55,407 nucleotides of DNA from Sphaerisporangium sp. (GTDB lineage: Bacteria; Actinomycetota; Actinomycetes; Streptosporangiales; Streptosporangiaceae), in assembly GCA_025964675.1 (NCBI GenBank), contig JAOPYI010000036.1, positions 1-55,407 on the forward strand, read 5' to 3'. The notes below the pieces were generated by a model. The model was not told the DNA's origin and made no database searches. It saw nothing but the letters and a program-made list of their open reading frames with translations. Below, piece after piece: positions 8,836 to 17,675 of the stretch (positions are counted from its first letter, which is position 1; the number at the start of each line of letters is the position of its first letter). Made by a program: the position numbers and the translations under genes.

Positions 8836-10523
8836 GCGAGCAAGGATTCTCGATGCCTCCCCTGATCGGCGCCCAGGTGGCGGACTACCTCGTCGAGGCG
8901 GTCGTGGGTCGCGGCGGCATGGCGACGGTCTACCGTGCCCGCGACCACCGCCTCGGCCGCGCGGTCGCGCTCAAGGTGCTGGCGCCACAGCTGTCCCAGG
9001 ACCAGCGCTTCCGCGACCGGTTCGTGCGGGAGTCGCGCCTGGTGGCCGGGATCGACCACCCCAACATCATCCCGATCTACGAGGCCGGCGAGAGCGGCGA
9101 CCTGCTGTTCATCGCGATGCGGTACGTCGAGGGCGCCGACCTGCGCAAACTCATCCAGGACAGCGGCCCTATGCCGGTGCCCCGCGCCTACCGCCTGTTC
9201 TCCCAGATCGCCGCGGCCCTGGACGCCGCCCACCAGCACGGGCTCGTCCACCGGGACGTGAAACCGGCGAACATCCTGGTCGCCGAGGGCTCCGACCGCG
9301 ACCCCGAGCACGTCTACCTCACCGACTTCGGGCTGACCAAGAGCACCTTCTCAGAGGCGGGCCTGACCAGCCACGGCCACTTCATGGGCACGCCGCGGTA
9401 CGTGGCCCCCGAGCAGATCCGCGGGCTTCCCGTGGACGGCCGGAGCGACCTGTACGCGTTCGCGTGCGTGGTGTACGAGGCCCTGACCGGGCTGCCGCCG
9501 TTCCAGCGGGACACCGAGCTCGCCCTGCTCTACGCGCACGTCTCCCACGATCCGCCGCCTCTGACGCCGTACCGGCCTGACCTGCCGCACGCGGTGAACC
9601 AGGTGATGGCAAGGGCTCTCGCCAAGTCGCCGACCGACCGGTTCGGCACCTGCCAGCAGTTCGTGGCCGCCCTCCGGGACGCGATCAGCGGTGAGGACCA
9701 GCACCACAGCCCGCCGGAGGGGCGTTCGGCCTGGTCGGCGCCTCCGAGCCCGCCGGTCACCTCCGCTCCCGCCCCCGGTCCCCTGGAACAGGCGGACGCG
9801 GGACGCCCCACCGCCTCGATCCGCTCGCTGAGCCCCTTGGGGCGCGGCGAGTCGCTGTCACAGACCCGGCCGCCCGGCACGGGGCAGCCCGCCAGGAGGC
9901 GGCGCCTGCCCATGGGCGCACTCATCGGTGCGGGAGCCGTGCTGGTCTCGATAGCGGTCGCCGCCACGCTGCTGGTGAGCCAGGGATCCGCCCCGGTGGG
10001 CTCCAAGACATACCCCGGGGCCACGGCCGCGCCGCTCTCGTTCGAGTACCCCGGCGGGTGGCAGGCCAGCACGCACGCCGACGAGTACGTCATCGTCTCG
10101 CCGGCGGCGGCCGAGTTCGACACGCTGTTCTCCGTGCCCATCGCCTCGGACTGGACGGCGGTCAACGCCCTGCTCGCCGCCCATCCCGAGCAGGCGACCG
10201 GGGTGTTCACCGAGCTCAACGACACCATCACCACCTCCGACACCCCCGAGACCCTCAAGCGCAGCCTCAGCTTCGTGCTGCCGGGACCCGCCGAATTCGC
10301 CTCCGCGCCCACCACCGCCACGGTGGCGGGCAAGCCCGCCTTCAGGCTGACCGGCGTGGTGAACGACCCCGGGCAGCAGGGACGCCTCGACCTCGTCGTC
10401 TACATCGTGGGCCGGGGCCAGGGACAGCCGGTGGCGCTGATCACCTTCTTCTGCCCCCCGGCGAAGTGCGACCAGACACTGATCGAACACGTCATCGGCA
10501 GCGCGCGGTTCACAGGTCCGTAG
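8832..10523 (+). CDS. Transmembrane Ser/Thr protein kinase (PknB-like)
   Basis: The 563-residue protein begins with a eukaryotic-like kinase domain (residues about 15-275): GRGGMATVYRA P-loop, VALKVL lysine, HRDVKPANIL catalytic loop, TDFGLTK and APEQIRG. A Pro-rich linker, one membrane helix (about 361-383) and a roughly 180-residue extracytoplasmic domain with two Cys near the end follow. It phosphorylates Ser/Thr in response to an external cue; the ligand is unknown. The ATG overlaps the upstream stop (ATGA), so it is co-translated with the pseudoprotease, whose zinc ribbon faces the cytoplasm in the simplest topology. Confidence 0.93.
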   Translation: MSEQGFSMPPLIGAQVADYLVEAVVGRGGMATVYRARDHRLGRAVALKVLAPQLSQDQRFRDRFVRESRLVAGIDHPNIIPIYEAGESGDLLFIAMRYVEGADLRKLIQDSGPMPVPRAYRLFSQIAAALDAAHQHGLVHRDVKPANILVAEGSDRDPEHVYLTDFGLTKSTFSEAGLTSHGHFMGTPRYVAPEQIRGLPVDGRSDLYAFACVVYEALTGLPPFQRDTELALLYAHVSHDPPPLTPYRPDLPHAVNQVMARALAKSPTDRFGTCQQFVAALRDAISGEDQHHSPPEGRSAWSAPPSPPVTSAPAPGPLEQADAGRPTASIRSLSPLGRGESLSQTRPPGTGQPARRRRLPMGALIGAGAVLVSIAVAATLLVSQGSAPVGSKTYPGATAAPLSFEYPGGWQASTHADEYVIVSPAAAEFDTLFSVPIASDWTAVNALLAAHPEQATGVFTELNDTITTSDTPETLKRSLSFVLPGPAEFASAPTTATVAGKPAFRLTGVVNDPGQQGRLDLVVYIVGRGQGQPVALITFFCPPAKCDQTLIEHVIGSARFTGP

Positions 10524-10545
10524 AAGGCGTAACTTCGTTCCGCCG

Positions 10546-11379
10546 TCAGGTCGTGAAGGGACGCCCAGGCGTGGGAGCGAAGCCGGTGACGTTCGCCCAC
10601 GCGTGGGCGCCGTCGAAGACGGCCCGGTGGACGGCTCGAGCGATGTGGGCTCCCCATGTGGACCTCGGGCCGCCGAACACCTCCTCCGGGCCTTCGGAGC
10701 GTACGGCCACGCACACGGCGTCGGACGCGGTGCCCGTGCATTCGTACCCGGCCTCGATGAGCGCCTGGGTCTTGGCCTCGGTCACCGTCATCACGGTGTT
10801 GACCAGGGCGGCGTCGCTCATCGCCACGGGGACGGCCACGATGATGTTGATCGTCCCCGGTGCCGGGAAGGCATGCCTCGGCTCCTCAGAGGCGGGCCGC
10901 GCCTCGAGCGGAGATGCCGGTCGGGGCACCGGGGAGTCGCGCTCGGAGGGCGGGCCGCCATGCTGGAGGCGAAGGGGCTCCTGCTCGGCGCGGATGTGGC
11001 CGGGTTCGGGGCGGAGGTTGTCATGTTCGGGGCGTAGCTCGGGGTCGGGTCGGCCTTCGGGGGCGGCGGCCCAGGTGGGCACCCGTAGACCGACCGTGGC
11101 GACCACGTCCACTCCCCCGTCCTGGGCCCGGGTGTAGCGGCCGACGGAAGCCGCCGTCATCATGCCCACCCCTCGCCCGGCCGGGGCCATCTCTAGCAGG
11201 TGGTCCACCGGGTCCATCCGCGAGTACGCCCCCACGACCTGCGCGTTCAGCACCCATTCCGCGGGCCCGATGCCGCCGCCCACCATGGCCGAGGAGATCA
11301 TGCGCCACCCGGGGCCGAACTCCCACAGGAGCGAGGCGAGACGGGCGCCGTCCTCATGCCGATGGCTCAACGAGAGCAT
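10546..11379 (-). CDS. cbiZ: Adenosylcobinamide amidohydrolase
   Basis: This 277-residue protein matches CbiZ, which hydrolyses the amide of adenosylcobinamide to adenosylcobyric acid so that foreign corrinoids can be rebuilt. Family blocks seen are GVGMMTAASVGRY, VATVGLRVPTWAA, PGTINIIVAVP, NTVMTVTEAKTQAL and FGGPRSTWGAHIARAV. An unusual acidic/Pro-rich insertion of about 70 residues separates the second and third blocks. It is the last gene of the btuFCD operon, 42 bp after btuD, which fits corrinoid import followed by salvage. Confidence 0.9.
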   Translation of the reverse strand: MLSLSHRHEDGARLASLLWEFGPGWRMISSAMVGGGIGPAEWVLNAQVVGAYSRMDPVDHLLEMAPAGRGVGMMTAASVGRYTRAQDGGVDVVATVGLRVPTWAAAPEGRPDPELRPEHDNLRPEPGHIRAEQEPLRLQHGGPPSERDSPVPRPASPLEARPASEEPRHAFPAPGTINIIVAVPVAMSDAALVNTVMTVTEAKTQALIEAGYECTGTASDAVCVAVRSEGPEEVFGGPRSTWGAHIARAVHRAVFDGAHAWANVTGFAPTPGRPFTT

Positions 11380-11421
11380 GGCGTACGTCTCCTCACGACG
11401 GGGTCCCGGAAGCGTACAGAC

Positions 11422-12339
11422 TCACGACCGGTCGGGAGAACCGCCGGTCGCGACACCGGGGTGGCCGCGTGTCACCGTGCCAGGAAAGCCGTCTGGCGCG
11501 GTGCCCGACGAGCCGTCCGGCGCGGTGCCTGAGGAGCCGTCCGGCACGGTGCCGGACGATGGGGGTGCGGGCCGGATCAGGTTGACCAGGGGGCGGCCGT
11601 CGGGTCCCTGGTCGACGCGGACGTGGGCGCCGAAGTGCCGTGCGAGCAGTGACCTGGTGAGCACGTCCTTGACCGGGCCGGAGGCGACGTGACGGCCTTC
11701 GGCGATCAGCAGCATCGTGTCGGCGTACTGCCCTGCCAGGCTGAGGTCGTGGATGGTGGTCACGACCGTGAGCCCGTCGGCGAGGCGGAGCCGGTCGACC
11801 AGCTCCAGCACCTGCTGCTGGTGGCCGAGGTCGAGCGCGGTCGTGGGCTCGTCGAGCAGCAGGACGGGAGCCTGCTGCACGAGCGCGCGGGCGAGCACGA
11901 CCCTCTGGCGTTCCCCGCCGGACAGGTGGCCGAGCGGGCGGGTCGCCAGCGCGGAGAGGTCGAGGCGTTCGAGCACCGACTCGGTGATGTCACGGTCGCG
12001 ACGGCTGTCCCTGCCGAGATAGGAGATGTACGGCGTGCGTCCCAGCAGGGCGTACTCGGACACGGTCAGGCTCGGCGGGAGCAGGGGGCTCTGCGGGGCG
12101 TAGGCCATCAGCCGGGCTCGCTGCCTCGGCTTGAGGCTGCGCGCGGGAACGCCGTCGACCAGCACGTCACCCTGTGCTTCCAGCAGGCCCATCATGGCCC
12201 GGAGCAGGGTCGACTTGCCCGCGCCGTTCGGCCCGATGACCGCGAGCCACTCACCGCCGCGCGCCGACAGGCCGATCCCCGACAGTACGGGCCGTCCGTC
12301 CAGCGCGACGGAGAGATTCCTCACCTCGATCGAGCTCAT
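11422..12339 (-). CDS. btuD: Corrinoid ABC transporter ATP-binding protein
   Basis: The 305-residue ATPase of the FecE/BtuD type carries Walker A GPNGAGKST, signature LSGGERQR, Walker B VLLLDEPTTALD and the switch His in TIHD. It powers the neighbouring permease. The last 45 or so residues are a repetitive 8-residue motif (SSGTAPDG-like), encoded by 24-bp DNA repeats, and are not part of the ABC fold. Assignment to corrinoids instead of siderophores rests on the cobalamin riboswitch and cbiZ in the same operon. Confidence 0.92.
   Translation of the reverse strand: MSSIEVRNLSVALDGRPVLSGIGLSARGGEWLAVIGPNGAGKSTLLRAMMGLLEAQGDVLVDGVPARSLKPRQRARLMAYAPQSPLLPPSLTVSEYALLGRTPYISYLGRDSRRDRDITESVLERLDLSALATRPLGHLSGGERQRVVLARALVQQAPVLLLDEPTTALDLGHQQQVLELVDRLRLADGLTVVTTIHDLSLAGQYADTMLLIAEGRHVASGPVKDVLTRSLLARHFGAHVRVDQGPDGRPLVNLIRPAPPSSGTVPDGSSGTAPDGSSGTAPDGFPGTVTRGHPGVATGGSPDRS
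11477..11560. repeat. 24-bp tandem repeat within btuD
   Basis: Units starting at 11477, 11501 and 11525, plus a partial unit at 11549, are near identical at 24 bp each (GTGCCNGANGAGCCGTCCGG-like). They keep the reading frame and encode the 8-residue repeat in the BtuD tail. Copy number may vary by slippage. Confidence 0.75.
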
Positions 12340-12391
12340 GGCCGAACCGACGCCATGGTCGCCCTAGGGTGCGTCGGCGGCGTCGTCCCGC

Positions 12392-13420
12392 TCACGTGTC
12401 CACCGTCCGGGTCGCGCGGAGCACCCCCACGAAGAAGGGCGCGCCGATGAACGCCGTCACCACGCCGATCGGCAGCTCCGCGGGGGCCAGGACCGTACGG
12501 GCGACCAGGTCGGCCAACACGAGGAACGCGGCTCCGGCGAGCAGCGACAGTGGAAGGACGACACGGTAGGACCCGCCCGCGAGGCGGCGCACGACATGGG
12601 GAACGACGATGCCGACGAACCCGATGAGCCCGCTGACCGCCACCGCGGACGCTGTGGCCAGTGACGCGGCGCACAGCACGACGAACCTGACGCGCGCCGC
12701 GTTGACGCCGAGACTGACCGCCTCGTCGTCACCGACCGACAGGACGTCGAGCAGCCGCCCGTGAGCGAGCAGGACGACGGTCGACACCAGGGCGTAGGGG
12801 GCGATGAGCCACACCTGCGACCAGTCCCCGCCGATGCCGCCGAGGATCCACGAGTAGATGCGCTGCAGTTGCTCGAAGCGGACCTGCTGGACGAAGGTTT
12901 GGAGGGCGGACAGGAAGGACGCGACCGCCACCCCGGCGAGGACGAGCGTGGCCGTGCCGCCGCCTCGTCCCGCCGTGTTGCCGAGCGCGTACGCCAGGAG
13001 CACCCCGCCGATCGCTCCCCCGAACGCGGCGAGCGGCACGAGCCCGTCGATCTGGACCACCACGATCATCAGGGTCGCGGTGAAGCCCGCTCCAGCGGCG
13101 GCCCCGAGGAGGTACGGATCGGCGAGCGGGTTGCGGAAGACCCCCTGGTATCCGGCGCCCGCCATCGCGAGCAGGCCGCCGACGACCGCCGCGAGCACCA
13201 CGCGCGGCAGCCTGAGCTGGAAGAGCAACCCCCGCTCGACCGGCGACAGACCCGAGTCCACCGAGACGAACGGCACCCGGTCGAGCAGTTCGAGCACGAT
13301 GCCCTTGAGCGAGATGCCGGCCGCGCCGAACATCAGGCCGGCGAGCAGGCAGATCACGAGCACCGCGAGGGCGACGACCAGTGCCGTCGGCCGCGACGTC
13401 ACCGCGCGCGTCTGCTTCAC
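12392..13420 (-). CDS. btuC: Corrinoid ABC transporter permease (FecCD family)
   Basis: The 342-residue protein has about ten hydrophobic helices and FecCD hallmarks: RLPRVVLAAVVGGLLAMAG, GYQGVFRNPLADPYLLG, and GFVGIVVPHVVRRL near the end. It forms the membrane channel that works with the ATPase encoded downstream and the lipoprotein encoded upstream. I chose the GTG at 13420; a GTG at 13402 is also in frame and the ribosome site is weak at both, so the N-terminus is uncertain by six residues. Confidence 0.9.
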   Translation of the reverse strand: MKQTRAVTSRPTALVVALAVLVICLLAGLMFGAAGISLKGIVLELLDRVPFVSVDSGLSPVERGLLFQLRLPRVVLAAVVGGLLAMAGAGYQGVFRNPLADPYLLGAAAGAGFTATLMIVVVQIDGLVPLAAFGGAIGGVLLAYALGNTAGRGGGTATLVLAGVAVASFLSALQTFVQQVRFEQLQRIYSWILGGIGGDWSQVWLIAPYALVSTVVLLAHGRLLDVLSVGDDEAVSLGVNAARVRFVVLCAASLATASAVAVSGLIGFVGIVVPHVVRRLAGGSYRVVLPLSLLAGAAFLVLADLVARTVLAPAELPIGVVTAFIGAPFFVGVLRATRTVDT

Positions 13421-13494
13421 AGTGCCCGTCGTTCCGGCGCCATAAGCGTCGTGGCCCGTCTCGGCTCGCTCGCCGTGCCTATGCTGGCCGGGTT

Positions 13495-14445
13495 TCAGCC
13501 GGCGGCCCTCTTGACGGCCTCGTCGACGATCTTGACGAGGTCGACCACGCGCGGGCCCCAGCGCGAGGCGATGTCGTCGTCCAGCGCGATGACCTGGTCC
13601 TTCTTGATCGCCGACAGGCCTCCCCAGCCGGGCCGCTTGGCGAGGGTGTCCTTGGACTGCCCGCAGCACTTGGTGTCGGCGAGGAAGATCAGGTCAGGGT
13701 CGGCCTTGGCCACGAACTCGCTGGACAGCTTCGGATAGCCGCCGGCGGCGTCCGGCGCCTTGTCCGCGATGTTGGTCAGCCCGAACATCCCGTAGATCTG
13801 CCCGATGAAGGTGCTGGAGGTCACGGAGTACGGGGTGTTGTCCAGCTCGTGGAAGAACGTGAGCTTGCGGCCTTTGGGCGCCGCGGCGGCGAGCCGGTCG
13901 ATCTGCTGCTTCATGCCCGAGGCGATGTCGTCCGCCTTCGGCTTGTTGCCGGTGGCGGCTCCGAGGTCGGCGATCTCATCGTAGGTCTCGTCCAGCTTGG
14001 TGGCGGCGGGTTCCAGCAGCACCGGGATGCCGACCTTGGTCAGCGCGGCCACGATGCCGCCCGTGTCGTTGGCGAGAACTACCAGGTCGGGCTTCTTCGC
14101 GATGATCGCCTCAGCGTTCGGCTTGAAACCGGACAGGTTCGTCTTCGGGGCCTCGGCGGGGTAGGTCGACTGGTCGTCGACGGCGATGACCTGCGGCCCC
14201 GCGCCGATCGCGAACAGGCTTTCCGTGGCGCTCGGTGAGAGCGACACGATCTGGTTCGGCCGCCGGGCGATCGCGACCGGGCCGTTGCCGGCCTGGACGG
14301 TCACGGGGAAGCCGGCGGCCTGCGAAGACGAGGTGGGGGCGGGGGTGGCGGAGGCGGTGGCCGCGGTGCCGCCGGACTGGCCGCATCCGGCCAGCGTCAG
14401 CGTACCCAGCAACGCGCCAGCCAAGACCGTGCGTACGGGCCTCAC
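13495..14445 (-). CDS. btuF: Corrinoid-binding lipoprotein of ABC transporter
   Basis: The 316-residue protein has a lipoprotein signal (lipobox LTLAGC, lipidated Cys at about residue 21) and a type III periplasmic-binding fold with IVSLSPSATESLFAIGAG and IAKKPDLVVL. It should capture cobinamide or cobalamin outside the membrane and hand it to the permease. The GTG at 14445 follows GGAGGAA with good spacing. It is the first gene after the cobalamin riboswitch, which supports the B12 role over a siderophore role. Confidence 0.9.
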   Translation of the reverse strand: MRPVRTVLAGALLGTLTLAGCGQSGGTAATASATPAPTSSSQAAGFPVTVQAGNGPVAIARRPNQIVSLSPSATESLFAIGAGPQVIAVDDQSTYPAEAPKTNLSGFKPNAEAIIAKKPDLVVLANDTGGIVAALTKVGIPVLLEPAATKLDETYDEIADLGAATGNKPKADDIASGMKQQIDRLAAAAPKGRKLTFFHELDNTPYSVTSSTFIGQIYGMFGLTNIADKAPDAAGGYPKLSSEFVAKADPDLIFLADTKCCGQSKDTLAKRPGWGGLSAIKKDQVIALDDDIASRWGPRVVDLVKIVDEAVKRAAG

Positions 14446-14530
14446 GAGGGGTTCCTCCAGTGGCGGGGAAGCGAGGGACCCGTGGGATGACGGATCACCC
14501 TTTTCCACGAGGGTTGACGGCGTCGGCGCG

Positions 14531-14645
14531 GCATGCAGGCGACCTGGCTCGATCCGAGGGGATCTCACAGTTGCGGGACAGCGCCGGACTCACACCGGAC
14601 TTCGCTGCACGCTGCGCGTCAGACGAACGGTATCAACCAACGACC
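14531..14645 (-). ncRNA. Cobalamin riboswitch
   Basis: Read on the minus strand, this leader contains the conserved core TCCGGTGTGAGTCCGG, then CGCTGTCCCGCAACTGTGA, and the B12-box AGCCAGGTCGCCTGC (14535-14549). These are hallmarks of the cobalamin riboswitch, which lowers expression when coenzyme B12 is plentiful. It lies about 90 bp upstream of btuF, with possible expression-platform hairpins in 14460-14530. The outer boundaries are approximate. Confidence 0.93.
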
Positions 14646-14700
14646 CGACCGGATACGACGGGTCGAAAGCCCCACTACTCCGGGCCGTCTTTCGTACGGC

Positions 14701-15552
14701 TCAGGCGAGCTGCGCCTCGGCGGCGGCGATGATCTGCTGGAGGCGGAGCCCGTGCCGGGCGTCGAGAGGGTGGCCGCCGCCTTGGCGTACGGTCTGCGCG
14801 AACTCGGCCACCATGTCGGGGAAGACGTCGTGGCCGAGGTCGCCGCCGTCGAGGCTCTCGCTGCCGTTGCGGCCGTAGACGGCGACGTGGGAGGCGCCGT
14901 GCTCGGCGCGGGCGGCCATGGACAGCGACGCCTCGCTGACCGCGCCGCTCTCGTGCTCCAGCATCAGCCCGACCCAGCCGAGCGTGTCGCCGTGGGCGCG
15001 GATCCCGGTGACCGGCCCGAGGGCGGCGTCCAGCATGTCGATCATGTGCGGGCCGACGTCGAGGATCGCTCCCCGCTCCTGGCGCCACGGGGAGTCGATG
15101 GTGTGCAGGGCCCCGGAGATGTTGCGGGCGTACCCGCCGAACGGCTCGATGGCGCGGACCCGCTCCAGGAAGGCCTTGGTCGCGGCCGAGTATCGGAAGG
15201 TGAGCACCATCTGGGAGGCCACGCCGGCCTCGCCGACGGCGTCGGCGAGGCGCTTGGCGCCGTCGAGGTCGGCGGCGAGCGGCTTCTCCAGGAGCAGGGC
15301 CTTGCCGGCCTTGGCCGCTCGTACGGCCAGCTCGGCCTGCACGCCCGGCGGCACGCAGAAGGCGACGGCCTCGCAGACCTCGAAGAGCTCCTCGACCCGC
15401 TCGTAGACAGGGGCCCCCAGCCTGGCCGCGGCCCTCGGCCTGCGTGCCCACACCCCGGCCAGCCGGGTGTGCGGGCCCGCCGCGAGCGTGGGGGCGTGTA
15501 CGGCCTCCGCCCACGGTCCGGCTCCGATCAGACCTACCGCCACTGGCTCCAC
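14701..15552 (-). CDS. Gfo/Idh/MocA family oxidoreductase
   Basis: The 283-residue protein has an N-terminal NAD(P) Rossmann fold (VGLIGAGPWAEAVHAPTL), the family's EKPLAADLD lysine motif (about residue 90), and a C-terminal alpha/beta domain with ILDVGPHMIDMLDAALG carrying the catalytic-region His. Members oxidise or reduce sugars, inositols or related substrates; the substrate is not evident. It is short for the family (usually 330-380) but keeps both domains. The GTG at 15552 follows GGGAG. It is transcribed toward the riboswitch but is a separate unit. Confidence 0.88.
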   Translation of the reverse strand: MEPVAVGLIGAGPWAEAVHAPTLAAGPHTRLAGVWARRPRAAARLGAPVYERVEELFEVCEAVAFCVPPGVQAELAVRAAKAGKALLLEKPLAADLDGAKRLADAVGEAGVASQMVLTFRYSAATKAFLERVRAIEPFGGYARNISGALHTIDSPWRQERGAILDVGPHMIDMLDAALGPVTGIRAHGDTLGWVGLMLEHESGAVSEASLSMAARAEHGASHVAVYGRNGSESLDGGDLGHDVFPDMVAEFAQTVRQGGGHPLDARHGLRLQQIIAAAEAQLA

Positions 15553-16034
15553 AGCGCTCAGCTCCCGACGTATCGGATCATTCTGGTGAGACTAGCTCAT
15601 ACCATTCGATGTAGGGATGAACATGACCTCGGATCGCCGTCGCCTGGCGACATACGGACCGCCGTCCCGGCCGAAACCATGACTCGTGGTGGCGACAGGC
15701 TGATGGCCTTCAGCATGTCGGTCAATTCCCACGGAAGCCGTCCCGAAATCATTCACGGAAAGAGCGTCGTCTCCCAAGGAAAACCCATTCTTCATATGGC
15801 AGGCCGGTCCCAGAAGAATGACGAGAGGCCGCGGTTTCAATACGATCTGAATCATCAAAGATCGTTTCCCGCCTTCCGACGGAGTTTTCGTCAGGCCGAA
15901 AAGATGGAATAGGGCAGATCAAAAGCCCGGAACCTCTCCGGGGACCGACCGAGCCCGCCTCAGCTACGTCCCTGAACGGGCGGAACGCCTGGTCGACGAG
16001 GGTGGCAGGCTCGCGCCAACGGGCTGCGAGATGA

Positions 16035-16053
16035 CCCGGCGCCCGTCGCCGGG
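16035..16053. terminator. Short GC hairpin upstream of terpene operon
   Basis: CCCGGCG (16035-16041) and CGCCGGG (16047-16053) pair around a 5-nt loop. It has no U-tract, so it may be an insulator or a chance structure. Confidence 0.3.
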
Positions 16054-16108
16054 CACGGCGCGGGATGATCACCGTACGTGATCGCATTGTCGCCTCTGAC
16101 AGAAAAAC

Positions 16109-16136
16109 TTGTCTACGGTAAGTTGATCGTGATAAT
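16109..16136 (+). promoter_or_regulatory. Candidate housekeeping-type promoter of terpene operon
   Basis: TTGTCT (16109-16114) and GATAAT (16131-16136) are separated by 16 bp, close to actinomycete primary-sigma consensus. The start would fall near 16143, giving a leader of about 150 nt before the P450 gene. Confidence 0.5.
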
Positions 16137-16292
16137 CCATTGATCATGCGCACCTTTGCCGCAAGCGTAGCCGCTTCTCTTGTCAGTGGCTCCCGCGGTA
16201 ACCGGCGTTCGACGTAGGCGCCGCGAGGCAGGAACGTTCACCTCCTGCTCACGCTGCGTGGTAACGGTAGATCAAGGTGGGAGATCGTCGCG

Positions 16293-17675
16293 ATGCCGGT
16301 CCAAGTGGGTGCTGGGCATGCCCGGCGTACAGGTCCTTTCTCACGGTTGATGCCGGCGATCGCGCGAGATCCCGTGAACGGCCTCGCGGAGATCGGGATG
16401 CGGGCGGGCGGAGACGTCGTACGCCTTAACCTCGGCCTGTTCCGTCCGTACCTGGTGTCCCACCCGGACCACGTCCAGCACGTCCTGCGCGGCAACTGGA
16501 CGAACTACACCCGCGAGGGCATGTTCTGGCGTCCCCTCAACCGCCTGCTCGGGCACGGGATCCTCAGCGACGGCCCCGCGTGGGAGTCCAGCAGGAAGGT
16601 CCTCCAGTCGCTGTTCACGGCGCAGTACGTCACCTCGCTGGCAGGCGCCATCGCGAAGACCATCGACGAGCGCATCCGGGAGCTGGACGAGCATGCCCGG
16701 TCGGGACGCCCGCTCGACGCCGCCCGTGAGATGGCCGCCGTCGTCAACCAGAGCGTCGTCAGGGTCCTGTTCGGCGACAAGGTCTCCCGCCAGGACAGCG
16801 AGCGGCTGATATCCGCCTTCCACACGGCCGACGCGGCGGTCACGTTCCGGCTGCTGATGCCGTTCATGCCGTACTCGATCCGAATGCCCGGTGACCGGGC
16901 CTTCATGGACGCGGTGGCCACGATCGACGACGTGGTGTTCCCGGTGATCCGGAAGGCCAAGGAGCCAGGCGGGGCCGTCGACGGGCTCGACGTCGTCTCG
17001 GCTCTGTGCCGGGCGCGCGGCGCCGACGGCGAACCCAGGGACGACCGGCACATCCGCGACGACATCGTCAGCGTCTACGCGGCGGCTTCTGAGACCACGG
17101 CGACGACCCTCACCTGGCTGTGGCCGGTGCTGGACGCCCATCCGGAGGTGGCCGCCAGGCTGTACGCCGAGATCGAGCGCGTGGTCGGCCCTGGCCCGGC
17201 CCTGCCGTCCCACGTGCCCGAGCTGCGCTACACCAAGATGGTCCTGCAGGAGGTCATGCGCCTGTACCCCGCGGGCTGGCTGTTCCCCCGGATGGCCGTC
17301 GAGGCCGAGAACGTCGGCGGGGTGCGGATCAAGGCCGGGTCGATGGTGCTGATCAGCCCGTATGCCACGCATCGGCTTGAGGAGTTCTGGGACAGGCCCC
17401 TGGAGTTCGACCCCGAGCGGTTCTCGCCCGACGATCAGACGCGCCGGCACCGATACGCCTACTTCCCCTTCGGCGGCGGGGCGCACCAGTGCCTCGGCCA
17501 GCACCTGTTCTACATGGACGCGCCGCTCATGGTCGCGGCCATCGTGAGCCGGTTCCGCCCCGCGCTGCTCAGCCGGGGCCCGTTCACCCCCGCGGTCACC
17601 GCGTTGCTGCGTCCCCGGGGCAAGGTCGAGCTGCGGCTCCTGCCCGTCGAGCACGCCTCGCGGGGGGCACGATGA
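16293..17675 (+). CDS. Cytochrome P450 of terpene cluster
   Basis: The 460-residue P450 carries the heme-binding FPFGGGAHQCLGQHL loop, the EVMR (ExxR) motif of helix K, and the I-helix AASETTATT. It probably hydroxylates or oxidises the hydrocarbon made by the two cyclases encoded next to it. Redox partners are not encoded nearby. It is the first gene of a three-gene operon and its TGA overlaps the start of the terpene synthase gene. The ATG at 16293 follows an AGGTGGGAG ribosome site. Confidence 0.93.
   Translation: MPVQVGAGHARRTGPFSRLMPAIARDPVNGLAEIGMRAGGDVVRLNLGLFRPYLVSHPDHVQHVLRGNWTNYTREGMFWRPLNRLLGHGILSDGPAWESSRKVLQSLFTAQYVTSLAGAIAKTIDERIRELDEHARSGRPLDAAREMAAVVNQSVVRVLFGDKVSRQDSERLISAFHTADAAVTFRLLMPFMPYSIRMPGDRAFMDAVATIDDVVFPVIRKAKEPGGAVDGLDVVSALCRARGADGEPRDDRHIRDDIVSVYAAASETTATTLTWLWPVLDAHPEVAARLYAEIERVVGPGPALPSHVPELRYTKMVLQEVMRLYPAGWLFPRMAVEAENVGGVRIKAGSMVLISPYATHRLEEFWDRPLEFDPERFSPDDQTRRHRYAYFPFGGGAHQCLGQHLFYMDAPLMVAAIVSRFRPALLSRGPFTPAVTALLRPRGKVELRLLPVEHASRGAR

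Larger units (their letters stand above)
15553..16292. other. Divergent intergenic region between oxidoreductase and P450 genes
   Basis: This 740-bp stretch is lower in GC than its flanks, and its open frames lack GC-rich third positions or family motifs, so I see no gene. It holds a hairpin (16035-16053) and a good promoter candidate (16109-16136) for the terpene operon. Confidence 0.4.

Noticed and set aside
11477-11560. Regular 24-bp repeats as a CRISPR array
   Set aside because: There are no spacers; the units are contiguous, in frame and encode a protein repeat.
15592-16153. Short open frames between the oxidoreductase and P450 genes
   Set aside because: Third codon positions are not GC-rich, there are no ribosome sites or family motifs; treated as non-coding.
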